Below are positions 1 to 6,654 of a DNA stretch of 9,302 bases, piece by piece; within the stretch, counting starts at the first letter, position 1; every line of letters begins with the position of its first letter. Under the pieces are notes generated by a model. It made no database searches. It saw nothing but the letters and a program-made list of their open reading frames with translations, and had not been told where the DNA came from. The stretch spans positions 1-9,302 of the forward strand of contig DAOVNC010000107.1 in assembly GCA_030630445.1 (NCBI GenBank), written 5' to 3'. Source of the stretch: Kiritimatiellales bacterium. Its GTDB lineage: Bacteria; Verrucomicrobiota; Kiritimatiellia; Kiritimatiellales; Pontiellaceae. The translations under genes were made by a program, and so were the position numbers.

Positions 1-182
1 ACGATGCGGGCTGGAACGACTATAATTTCTATGGAACCGCCAGCTATGAAATCATGGAAAACCTGACGGCGTCATTGAACCTGACCTACACCTTGGTTGA
101 GGGTGGATCCATCGGCGACTCAGACACCTACGAAGCCAGCGAAAAGTTCTGGGGCGGCTTAAACATTGCCTACGACTTTTAA
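1..182 (+). CDS. C-terminal fragment of an outer-membrane beta-barrel-like protein (5' end outside window)
   Basis: An open frame read from base 3 to the TAA at 180-182 gives 59 residues. The sequence alternates polar and hydrophobic or aromatic residues, as in NLTASLNLTYTL and GGLNIAYDF, and ends in Phe after an amphipathic strand. A terminal aromatic residue on the last strand is the known signature that the BAM machinery recognises in outer-membrane barrels. A gap-free run of codons up to a stop that is followed 21 bases later by a strong terminator supports a real gene end. The barrel call is inference from these last strands; the family (porin, OprB-like or a hypothetical barrel) cannot be told from so short a piece. 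It is transcriptionally separated from the next gene by the terminator. Confidence 0.7.
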   Translation, partial: DAGWNDYNFYGTASYEIMENLTASLNLTYTLVEGGSIGDSDTYEASEKFWGGLNIAYDF

Positions 183-203
183 TCGGGCCTGAACACCGAA
201 TGC

Positions 204-233
204 AAACGCCCCGCATGACGGGGCGTTTTTTTT
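204..233 (+). terminator. Intrinsic terminator of the barrel gene
   Basis: A perfect 10-bp stem, AAACGCCCCG (204-213) with CGGGGCGTTT (219-228), encloses the 5-base loop CATGA. It is followed by a run of eight T (226-233). The start of the next gene lies about 60 bases further on, so it must have its own promoter. I see no convincing -35/-10 pair in 234-294. Confidence 0.92.
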
Positions 234-294
234 GGATGGATCGCGACTCCTGAAACCGCTAGATTCCGGAAAATACCAACTCATGGGTGAAATT

Positions 295-774
295 ATGAAC
301 GAACTACTGAACCTGCTGAAACAAAACGCGCTCGAATCGCCGGGAAACCTCGCCAAGCTACTGGGGATCTCTGTCGACGAAGTGAAAGCCCAGATTGCCG
401 AGTATGAAAAAAGCGGCGTCATTCGCGCCTACCAGGCCGTCGTGAACGAGGAAAAGCTCGATGCCTCGCTGGTGACGACTGTAATTGAAGTCAAGGTCAC
501 CCCCGAGAGCGAAGGCGGTTTTGATCGTATTGCCGACCTCATCAGCCGCTTTCCCGAGGTCGAATCGGTCTACCTCATGTCCGGCACCTTCGACCTGCTG
601 CTTTTCATCAAGGGCCGCACCATGCACGAGGCCGCCGGTTTCGTCAGCGAAAAGCTTGCCACCCTGCCGGGGGTCACCTCGACCGCCACGCACTTCATGA
701 TGAAAACCTACAAGCAAAACGGCATACTCATGCATACGGGGGAGGGCGATGAACGACTCAAAGTCTCTCCGTAG
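295..774 (+). CDS. Lrp/AsnC-family transcriptional regulator
   Basis: The 159-residue product has the two-part Lrp/AsnC build. An N-terminal helix-turn-helix spans about residues 1-46 (NLAKLLGISVDEV, then AQIAEYEKSGVIRAY). A RAM ligand-binding/oligomerisation domain spans about 59-130 (VTTVIEVKVTPE, FPEVESVYLMSG, FDLLLFIKG). The length suits the family, whose members sense amino acids and control their metabolism. The frame is open back to a TTG at 232, but that lies in the terminator's T-tract. ATG 295 has GGGTGA at 285-290 and begins right at the usual Lrp N-terminus (MNELLNLLK). ATG 283 is the alternative. The 3' end overlaps the aminotransferase start by 26 bases, implying coupled translation and a shared transcript. 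The family assignment is secure; the effector and targets are inference, with the neighbouring aminotransferase operon the likely first target. Confidence 0.9.
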   Translation: MNELLNLLKQNALESPGNLAKLLGISVDEVKAQIAEYEKSGVIRAYQAVVNEEKLDASLVTTVIEVKVTPESEGGFDRIADLISRFPEVESVYLMSGTFDLLLFIKGRTMHEAAGFVSEKLATLPGVTSTATHFMMKTYKQNGILMHTGEGDERLKVSP

Positions 775-1924
775 CCGCATTGCCCAAACCGTCCGCGACA
801 TTCCCCGCTCCGGCATCCGTGATTTCTTTGAAATCGTCAGCTCGCGCGAGGGCGTAATCAGTCTCGGTATCGGCGAGCCCGACTTCGTCACGCCCTGGCA
901 TATTCGCGAGGCCGCTGCGCTCGCGCTCGACCGCGGCGTCACCAGCTACACCTCCAACATGGGGCTATTGTCGCTCCGCCGGGGCATCTCGAAGTATGTC
1001 GAAAAGAAAACCGGCATCGCCTACAACCCCGAAGACGAAGTGCTCGTCACCGTTGGTGTCAGCGAAGGGCTCGACCTCGCCATCCGCGCGCTCATCGAAC
1101 CCGGCGACGAAGTGCTCTACCACGAGCCCAGCTATGTCTCCTACAATCCGCTTATCGCCTTGGCCTACGGGGTGGCCGTCGCCGTCGAAACCCAAAAGGA
1201 AAATGGGTTCCGCCTCACGCGCGCCGAGCTGGAGAAAAAGGCAACGCCAAAAACCAAAGTCCTGCTGCTCAACTATCCCAACAACCCGACCGGTGCCGCT
1301 TTGTCGAAAGAGGATGTCGAGGAAATCGCCGCCTTCGCCATCGAGCGAGATCTGATCGTCTTTACCGACGAGATCTACGACGAGCTCACCTACGACCGCG
1401 AGCACTTCAGCATCATTTCCGTTCCGGGCATGCGGGAGCGCACCATCTACCTGCACGGCTTCTCCAAGGCCTGGGCCATGACCGGCTTCCGCATGGGGTT
1501 CACCTGCGCGCCCCCCGAACTCACCGAGGCCATGATGAAGATCCATCAATACTCCATGCTCTGCGCCCCCGTCCTCAGCCAGGAAGCGTCCATCGAAGCG
1601 CTCAAGCACGCCGAAAAAGACATTGCCTACATGAAGGCCGAATACAAAAAGCGCCGCAACTTTATCTATGCCTCCTTCAAGGAAATGGGCATCCCCTGCA
1701 TCCGCCCCGAAGGCGCGTTCTACGCCTTCGCCGACATTAGCCAGTTCGGCATGACCGCCCATGAATTTTCGCTCAAGCTACTCGACGAGCAAAACGTCGC
1801 CTGCGTCCCCGGAACCGCCTTCGGCGCCTGCGGCGAAGGCTTCATCCGCTGCTCCTACGCCACCTCCCTTGACGAGATCAAAGAGGCCATGGTGCGCATC
1901 GCCCGCTTCATCGAAAAACTCTAA
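749..1924 (+). CDS. Class I/II PLP-dependent aminotransferase
   Basis: The product is 391 residues, the standard length for a fold-type I aminotransferase of the aspartate aminotransferase superfamily, acting in the cytoplasm. Visible marks are GEPDF (42-46), Y67 in SYTSNMG, Y129 in the HEPSY motif, the cofactor Asn in NPTG (N179), D207 of TDEIYDEL which pairs with the pyridine nitrogen, the Schiff-base lysine K240 in GFSKAWAMTG, R248 for the phosphate, and R367 in FIRCSY for the substrate carboxylate. All key catalytic residues are present. The start ATG follows a purine-rich Shine-Dalgarno (GGGGGAGG, 738-745) inside the end of the regulator gene. The sequence resembles the aromatic/aspartate/PatA-like group, but the amino donor cannot be read from it. 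Pairing with an Lrp-type regulator suggests amino-acid-responsive control. No terminator is seen after the stop; an inverted repeat follows 15 bases later. Confidence 0.95.
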   Translation: MNDSKSLRSRIAQTVRDIPRSGIRDFFEIVSSREGVISLGIGEPDFVTPWHIREAAALALDRGVTSYTSNMGLLSLRRGISKYVEKKTGIAYNPEDEVLVTVGVSEGLDLAIRALIEPGDEVLYHEPSYVSYNPLIALAYGVAVAVETQKENGFRLTRAELEKKATPKTKVLLLNYPNNPTGAALSKEDVEEIAAFAIERDLIVFTDEIYDELTYDREHFSIISVPGMRERTIYLHGFSKAWAMTGFRMGFTCAPPELTEAMMKIHQYSMLCAPVLSQEASIEALKHAEKDIAYMKAEYKKRRNFIYASFKEMGIPCIRPEGAFYAFADISQFGMTAHEFSLKLLDEQNVACVPGTAFGACGEGFIRCSYATSLDEIKEAMVRIARFIEKL

Positions 1925-1932
1925 ATACATAC

Positions 1933-1936
1933 GGAG
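1933..1936 (+). promoter_or_regulatory. Displaced Shine-Dalgarno (GGAG) of the AddB-like gene
   Basis: The start codon at 2028 has no Shine-Dalgarno immediately upstream (CTGCCTAAACCATC). The nearest good one is GGAG at 1933-1936, just before a long inverted repeat (1940-2019). If the repeat is removed or folded into a hairpin, 11 bases separate GGAG from the ATG, close to normal spacing. This reading is inference. Confidence 0.45.
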
Positions 1937-1939
1937 ATA

Positions 1940-2019
1940 AGGCAGAATGATTACGTGGCAGAATAATTCCAATCTTCGGATGCCATGGAAAATTATTCTG
2001 CCACTAAATTATTCTGCCT
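1940..2019. repeat. Imperfect inverted repeat, REP/MITE-like, with a GGCAGAATRATT double motif in each arm
   Basis: The left arm (1940-1968) and right arm (1991-2019) are reverse complements at 26 of 29 positions, around a 22-base centre. Each arm holds two copies of a 12-base unit: GGCAGAATGATT (1941-1952) and GGCAGAATAATT (1957-1968) on the left, and their complements on the right. Transcribed, it forms a long hairpin. There is no T-tract after it, so it is not a typical terminator, and it encodes no protein. A TA dinucleotide flanks both ends (1938-1939, 2019-2020) and might be a target duplication, but two bases prove little. It fills most of the gap between the aminotransferase and the AddB-like gene. 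Confidence 0.85.
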
Positions 2020-2027
2020 AAACCATC

Positions 2028-5000
2028 ATGTCCGAGAATGCCCGCGAGTTGATCGTTTTCCCGACGGAGCTGTCGCTGCGGCGGTTCCAGCAAAATGAAG
2101 CACTGAAAGATGGCTGGGTCGATGCATCGGGCCACACGACTTTCGCGCGGATTCGCAAGCTTTGCCTTCCCTACACCAAGCTAAAAAAGAAACAATTGGG
2201 CGCGGCGAAAGAGCTGCTTATGCGCAAGCAGGTCGTCGAAGTGGCCCGCGGACACTTTGCCGACGGCGGCCCGCTGGGCGAACTCTCCGAAGCGGCGTTG
2301 GCGGACGTTCTGCAAAAACTCGTCACAGAGCTCGCCTCGCTTCCCGAGGAGACCGGTCGGATCGTCGACTGGTTGCTCAGCCGTTCGCCAAAGCATAAGC
2401 TCTACCAGCTCGGCATGCTCTTTAGCGTCTGGCGCGCCACCCTCCAGCAGGAGGGATTCGCCGACCCGCTCGATATCAACATCGCCATCCTCAAACTGCT
2501 CAAGGGCAACCGTCGAAACTGGCCGCCGCTGATGCGCGATGCCAAAAAACTAACGTTCTGTTCCGTGCGCTGGTTCAACCCGTTCGAGGAATCGTGCGTC
2601 GCCGCGCTCAATCAAAAAATGAAGCTTCGCATCGAATCCGCGTTGCCGCCCGCCCATGCAGAAAAGGCCGGGGACCGGCTCGGCCAGTTGATCCGTTCCG
2701 AAATCATGGGCCAGCCTTGGGCCGTCTGGGCGGAGGATCTAGGCGACGCGCTGGCGGTCGACAGCCCCGACGTGCTGCAACTCGCCGACACCGACCGCAT
2801 CTCCTTCTCCCGTTCTGCCGGCACCTATGGCGAGATCGAAGACCTTGCCCGGCGCATCTGCTGGAGCCTCGAAAAGATTCCGGCTAACCGCATTGCGCTC
2901 GTGGTTCCAAATGTTGGAAGCGTTCAGGATATTGTCCCGCACGTATTCGCCCGTTTCCAAATCCCATACTACTTCCGCCGCGGCCGCCCCGTGCTCTCGT
3001 CGCCCTGCGTCAAAGCCTTCCTCGCGTGGCTCGCCTTTCCATTAAGCGCCGCACGCGACGAACTCATCGACCTTGTCCGCAATCCTGCCATCCTTTTTGA
3101 AGGTCGCGAAGAGACCATTGAGGGTCTGCTCAAATTACCGCCGCGTCTCGACGCTGGGCAGACTGGAAAGTCTGCCCCACATGTGGAGCAGGCTTTCCAG
3201 CCTGCTCATTCCGGAAGCCAGGCAGCGGAAATCCTATCCGACCGCATCGTCGAGCCCGAAGACCATTTCAACACCGAATCCCTAGCGGCGGTGGCTACCG
3301 CGCTCGAAGGATTCGGCGAGCAGGAGATGCCCCTGCGCGAACTGATCGACCTCCTCGAAGAATTGCTGGAAGACGCCACCGTGCGCCCGCGCGACAGCCA
3401 CGAGCAGGGCGTCTGGATTCTCAACCCGCACGATGCCGTCGGGCTCGATTTCGACCTCGTACTCTTTGCCGGCCTCAATGAAGGCGAATTCCCCGGTGTC
3501 CCGCAGCAGGATGCCCTCCTCAGCGACAAGGAACGCCGTTCGCTTTGGAAACACCTTGAAGAGCAGGGGCGGCGGTTGCCCAAGCTGGCGCTTCCTGCGG
3601 CGGGCGTTCTGTTCGAGCAGGAATCGGTACTGTTCCTCACCGCGCTCGGCATGGCGCGCGAGCAGCTCGTCCTCTCCTACCAAGCCGTCGACCAAGAGGG
3701 AAACGAGAAGGGCGCAGGCGAATACTACCGCAAGCTCTGGAACCTCGCGGGGTGGTGCGCGCGGGATATAATCGTTCTCAATCCCTACGACCAATGGCGC
3801 ATTGAACAGCTTGGCGAAGAATCGGTTTTTTCCAGCCATTGGAATCGCCAGAAGGCTGCGGATCCGGAAGACCGGATTCCGATGCCGGGGGAATCGTTTC
3901 TGCCCATCATTCCGCTGCCGCTATGTCGGGCAAAGGACGAGGCTTTGCAAGCGGCTGTGCGGGAAGGGCAGGCTGGAAAGCCTGCCCCACATGTGGAGCA
4001 GGCTTTCCTGCCTGCTCAACCGGTGGAACGGCTTGTTGAAATGCTCAAGATCGAAGCGGAACGCACTGCGTTTCTCGAAACGCCCATCGGGGAGCGCGCA
4101 GATTCGGTCTATTGCGGCCATATTGCGTCGCTGAAGAAAAAGGTAGTGGAGTGGTTCGAGCAAAAAAAAGAGATTAGCCCAACGGCGCTGGAGACGCTGG
4201 CGCAGTGCCGCTATGTGTTTTTGCTGGAGCGGGTTTTCGGACTGCGCGATCCGCGTTTGGCGGACGACACCCCCGACCCGATGGATCGCGGCGGCCTGAT
4301 CCATTCCATCCTACAGGAAATCTATTCGGCCATCGCCAACGGCGAAGCAGGAATCGACGCACCGCGCTATTGGGCGGTGAAAACAAGCGGAGGATGGATG
4401 AAGCGCACGACAGGCGGCACCGACGCCATTCCGCTGGCGACATTTGTTCCGGAATTCGGAAGTGAATACGAAGCATTTGCCCGAAGGATTGCGGGGCGGC
4501 GGATGGAGCAGACGTTGCTTGGCCATCCGGGAGTCTGGGCGGCGGAGCGCGAAAAGATTCTGGAAATGGTGCTTAATTTTGTGCGCTACGATGTGGAAAC
4601 CTGCGCGACCGAAAACCGCTTTCCGGCGCTGTTCGAGCTAGTGTTTGGAAATGCTACAATTCACGGGCTGACCCCTGTTGGGGTGCGCGGGAAGATCGAC
4701 CGGGTGGATCTGGTTTTTTCGGGAACGGGCACGCTGGAGCGGGTGCGGGTGCTGGACTACAAAGGGCCAAGCCGGGCGCGGGGAAAGATGGAGGACTATG
4801 TGGACGAGATTGTCCGCAATCTCGATTGCCAGTTGCCGGTCTATGCCTTTGCCGCGCAGCAATATTTCATGGGCGAAAGCAATACGCCGGTGGCCAATGC
4901 CATGACCGAGGCGGGCTACCTTTTCTACCAGCGCGATTTCAAGCAGATTGCCCGGACGTTGAAAAAATGCCTGATCCCCATGGACGAGCCGGGGATGGTC

Positions 5001-5141
5001 GAGGACTTCCTGGAGACGCTGTCCGAAAACATCCGGCGATTGAAAGCGGGCGATTTCGCTGTCGATCCGTTGGTCGCTGCGTATAATGACTACCAATCTG
5101 TGTGCCGCACCGAGGCGGTGGCACGGGAGGAGTTGGAATGA
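2028..5141 (+). CDS. AddB/RexB-like protein with C-terminal PD-(D/E)XK (RecB-type) nuclease domain
   Basis: The product is 1037 residues. The N-terminal strand (ELIVFPTELSLRRFQ, near residue 7) fits the AddB start, but no GxxGxGKT Walker A is present, so it is probably not a motor itself. The helicase-fold core includes RISFSRSAGTYGEIEDLARRI and IALVVPNVGSVQDIV, and the FAGLNEGEFPG motif (N484-P489) typical of AddB proteins. The nuclease domain has H759 (GGLIHSIL), D891 (GKIDRVD), D910-Y911-K912 and Q935/Y939 (QLPVYAF), a complete RecB-type catalytic set. AddB proteins carry a 4Fe-4S cluster on four cysteines; here only C727 and C1026 sit where expected and the CxxC pair is missing. Two in-frame palindromic repeats encode residues 377-393 and 647-663. 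By family, it would process double-strand DNA ends with an AddA-type helicase, absent from this window. An in-frame TAA at 2019-2021 fixes ATG 2028 as the first possible start. Confidence 0.88.
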   Translation: MSENARELIVFPTELSLRRFQQNEALKDGWVDASGHTTFARIRKLCLPYTKLKKKQLGAAKELLMRKQVVEVARGHFADGGPLGELSEAALADVLQKLVTELASLPEETGRIVDWLLSRSPKHKLYQLGMLFSVWRATLQQEGFADPLDINIAILKLLKGNRRNWPPLMRDAKKLTFCSVRWFNPFEESCVAALNQKMKLRIESALPPAHAEKAGDRLGQLIRSEIMGQPWAVWAEDLGDALAVDSPDVLQLADTDRISFSRSAGTYGEIEDLARRICWSLEKIPANRIALVVPNVGSVQDIVPHVFARFQIPYYFRRGRPVLSSPCVKAFLAWLAFPLSAARDELIDLVRNPAILFEGREETIEGLLKLPPRLDAGQTGKSAPHVEQAFQPAHSGSQAAEILSDRIVEPEDHFNTESLAAVATALEGFGEQEMPLRELIDLLEELLEDATVRPRDSHEQGVWILNPHDAVGLDFDLVLFAGLNEGEFPGVPQQDALLSDKERRSLWKHLEEQGRRLPKLALPAAGVLFEQESVLFLTALGMAREQLVLSYQAVDQEGNEKGAGEYYRKLWNLAGWCARDIIVLNPYDQWRIEQLGEESVFSSHWNRQKAADPEDRIPMPGESFLPIIPLPLCRAKDEALQAAVREGQAGKPAPHVEQAFLPAQPVERLVEMLKIEAERTAFLETPIGERADSVYCGHIASLKKKVVEWFEQKKEISPTALETLAQCRYVFLLERVFGLRDPRLADDTPDPMDRGGLIHSILQEIYSAIANGEAGIDAPRYWAVKTSGGWMKRTTGGTDAIPLATFVPEFGSEYEAFARRIAGRRMEQTLLGHPGVWAAEREKILEMVLNFVRYDVETCATENRFPALFELVFGNATIHGLTPVGVRGKIDRVDLVFSGTGTLERVRVLDYKGPSRARGKMEDYVDEIVRNLDCQLPVYAFAAQQYFMGESNTPVANAMTEAGYLFYQRDFKQIARTLKKCLIPMDEPGMVEDFLETLSENIRRLKAGDFAVDPLVAAYNDYQSVCRTEAVAREELE
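3156..3207. repeat. 52-bp double-hairpin palindromic repeat, copy 1, inside the AddB-like gene
   Basis: Two perfect 9-bp hairpins lie side by side: GGGCAGACT/AGTCTGCCC (3156-3177) with loop GGAA, and GAGCAGGCT/AGCCTGCTC (3186-3207) with loop TTCC. The self-complementary CCACATGTGG (3177-3186) joins them. The halves are near-complementary to each other, so the whole element is also one large palindrome. It is translated in frame as GQTGKSAPHVEQAFQPA, residues 377-393 of the AddB-like protein, in a region that otherwise reads as helicase-fold sequence. It matches copy 2 at 49 of 52 positions. Confidence 0.93.
3966..4017. repeat. 52-bp double-hairpin palindromic repeat, copy 2, inside the AddB-like gene
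   Basis: Same orientation and same reading frame as copy 1, differing at three positions. The left hairpin is GGGCAGGCT/AGCCTGCCC with loop GGAA. The right hairpin starts GAGCAGGCT, has loop TTCC, and ends TGCCTGCTC, so its innermost pair is lost. It is translated as GQAGKPAPHVEQAFLPA, residues 647-663. It falls in the charged linker between the helicase-like part and the C-terminal nuclease domain, where an insertion should be tolerated. Confidence 0.93.
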
Positions 5142-5143
5142 AA

Positions 5144-5201
5144 CCGTGAGGCGTGAAAAGTGAGGCGTGATCCCTTGCGTATCACGCCTCACTCATCACG
5201 G
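5144..5201. repeat. Palindromic repeat with duplicated GTGAGGCGTGA unit
   Basis: GTGAGGCGTGA occurs twice in tandem (5146-5156, 5160-5170). Its complement TCACGCCTCAC lies at 5182-5192. The inner stem is a perfect 13 bp (5159-5171 with 5181-5193) around a 9-base loop, and CCGTGA (5144-5149) can also pair with TCACGG (5196-5201). A-rich sequence follows rather than a T-tract, so it is not a canonical terminator on the + strand. It fills nearly all of the 80-base gap between the AddB-like and beta-CASP genes. It could be an mRNA-stabilising or attenuating hairpin or simply a dispersed genomic repeat. Confidence 0.8.
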
Positions 5202-5221
5202 ATCAAAAAAAGGAGCAGGAA

Positions 5222-6628
5222 ATGGAAATTAAACTAAACTTTTTCGGCGCGGCAAAGAATGTTACGGGGTCCTGCTATTTTGTCGAGGCCAACGGCGTTC
5301 GCCTGCTGGTGGATTGCGGGCTCTATCAGGAACGCGATCTGAAGCCGCGCAACTGGGCCGACTTTCCCGTGCCGCCGAGCACCATCGATGCGGTGCTGCT
5401 GACCCACGCGCACCTCGACCACTGCGGCCGTCTTCCGAAGTTGGTGAAGGAAGGCTTCAAGGGTAAAATCTATGCCACGTCGGCGACGGCGGAGATCGCC
5501 AGCATTATCATGCTCGACTCGGCGCACATCCAGGAAGAGGACATCAAGCACAAGTTGAAGCGCCACGAACGTTCCGGCAAGAAGAGCCCGTTCCCCTACG
5601 AGCCGCTCTACACCAAGGAGGATGCAGAAAAAACCATTACGATGTTTAGCAAGGTGGATTATGACGCCCCGGTGTCGGTGGGCGAGGGTATTACTGCCGA
5701 GTTTCGCGAAGCGGGTCATGTGTTTGGATCTTCGATGATTCGGTTGGCGGTCGAGCAGGGTGGCGAAACGCGCACAATCTTGTTTTCCGGCGATGTGGGA
5801 CGGTGGGATCTGCCAATCATGCGCGACCCCAGCCAGTTCGAGCAGGCCGACTATGTGCTGATCGAGTCGACGTATGGCGACCGGATCCACGGCGAGGTGG
5901 CGAGTATTCCCGGCGAGCTGGAGCGGATCATCAACGAAACGCACCAGGCGGGCGGGAACATCATTATTCCAAGCTTCTCGCTGGAGCGTACGCAGGAGCT
6001 GCTCTACCACCTCAACAACCTGCTCAACGAAGAGCGCATCCCGAAGTTGGCGGCGTTTGTCGATAGCCCGATGGCGATCAAGATCACCGAGGTGTTCAAA
6101 AAGCATCCCGAGCTCTTCGACGAGGAAACCATGGCGCAGCTGAATGCCGGCGACCACCCGTGCGACTTCCCCGGGCTGACGATGTCGAAATCGGTGGACC
6201 AGTCGAAGGCGATCGCCAAGACGCCCGGCACCTCCATCATTATTGCGGGGTCGGGCATGTGTACCGGCGGCCGCGTGAAGCACCACCTCAAGGTCAACGT
6301 GGATCGCCCCGAAAGCACGATCCTGTTTGTGGGCTACCAGGCGTTCGGCACGCTGGGTCGGCATATTCTCGAAAAGCCCGAAACCATCCGCATCTTCGGC
6401 GAGGAGCACGAACTCAAGGCGCGGATCGAAAGGATCTCCGGCTTCTCGGCACATGCCGACAAGGAGGAATTGGTTCAATGGATCTCCTCGCTCAAAACCC
6501 CGCCGCGCAAGGTATTCATCACACACGGCGAAGAAAAAGCGGCGGAATCCTTCCAGGAATTCCTCTCCGAAAAAACCGGGTGGGAATGCGTCGTCCCCGA
6601 ATACGAGCAGGAAGTGGTGCTCGACTGA
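5222..6628 (+). CDS. Beta-CASP metallo-beta-lactamase-fold ribonuclease (RNA-specific MBL hydrolase)
   Basis: The product is 468 residues, the usual size of the bacterial beta-CASP exonuclease/endonuclease group to which Thermus TTHA0252 belongs. The zinc site is intact: HAHLDH (62-67), H166 in AGHVFGS and D191 in SGDVG. The beta-CASP motifs are motif A E215 (IESTYGD), motif B H411 (GFSAHAD) and motif C H435 (ITHGE). The beta-CASP cap lies between about 225 and 390, with GSGMCTGGR at 343-351. The enzyme is predicted to hydrolyse RNA phosphodiester bonds in the cytoplasm with two zinc ions; its physiological RNA substrates cannot be inferred. ATG 5222 is preceded by AGGAG (5211-5215) with 6-base spacing. 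It lies 80 bases after the AddB-like gene and may be co-transcribed through the intervening hairpin. A diverged fragment matching codons near 429-444 recurs at 9113-9166. Confidence 0.95.
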   Translation: MEIKLNFFGAAKNVTGSCYFVEANGVRLLVDCGLYQERDLKPRNWADFPVPPSTIDAVLLTHAHLDHCGRLPKLVKEGFKGKIYATSATAEIASIIMLDSAHIQEEDIKHKLKRHERSGKKSPFPYEPLYTKEDAEKTITMFSKVDYDAPVSVGEGITAEFREAGHVFGSSMIRLAVEQGGETRTILFSGDVGRWDLPIMRDPSQFEQADYVLIESTYGDRIHGEVASIPGELERIINETHQAGGNIIIPSFSLERTQELLYHLNNLLNEERIPKLAAFVDSPMAIKITEVFKKHPELFDEETMAQLNAGDHPCDFPGLTMSKSVDQSKAIAKTPGTSIIIAGSGMCTGGRVKHHLKVNVDRPESTILFVGYQAFGTLGRHILEKPETIRIFGEEHELKARIERISGFSAHADKEELVQWISSLKTPPRKVFITHGEEKAAESFQEFLSEKTGWECVVPEYEQEVVLD

Positions 6629-6654
6629 GGGGCTAACAGTGCAGGTTCTGTGCA

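Noticed and set aside
232..294. A longer N-terminus for the Lrp-type regulator from TTG 232
   Set aside because: It would start inside the T-tract of the upstream terminator and add 21 residues with no place in the Lrp fold.
358..1762. Long minus-strand frames opposite the regulator and aminotransferase
   Set aside because: They are antisense shadows of two genes with unambiguous family motifs and have no plausible ribosome-binding sites.
1940..2019. The inverted repeat as an intrinsic terminator of the aminotransferase operon
   Set aside because: The stem is AT-rich and very long, with no T-run after it. The sub-repeat structure fits a dispersed palindromic element better, although some termination effect is possible.
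3156..4017. The two 52-bp repeats as a CRISPR array
   Set aside because: Only two copies lie 758 bases apart, inside and in frame with a coding gene, with no regularly sized spacers.
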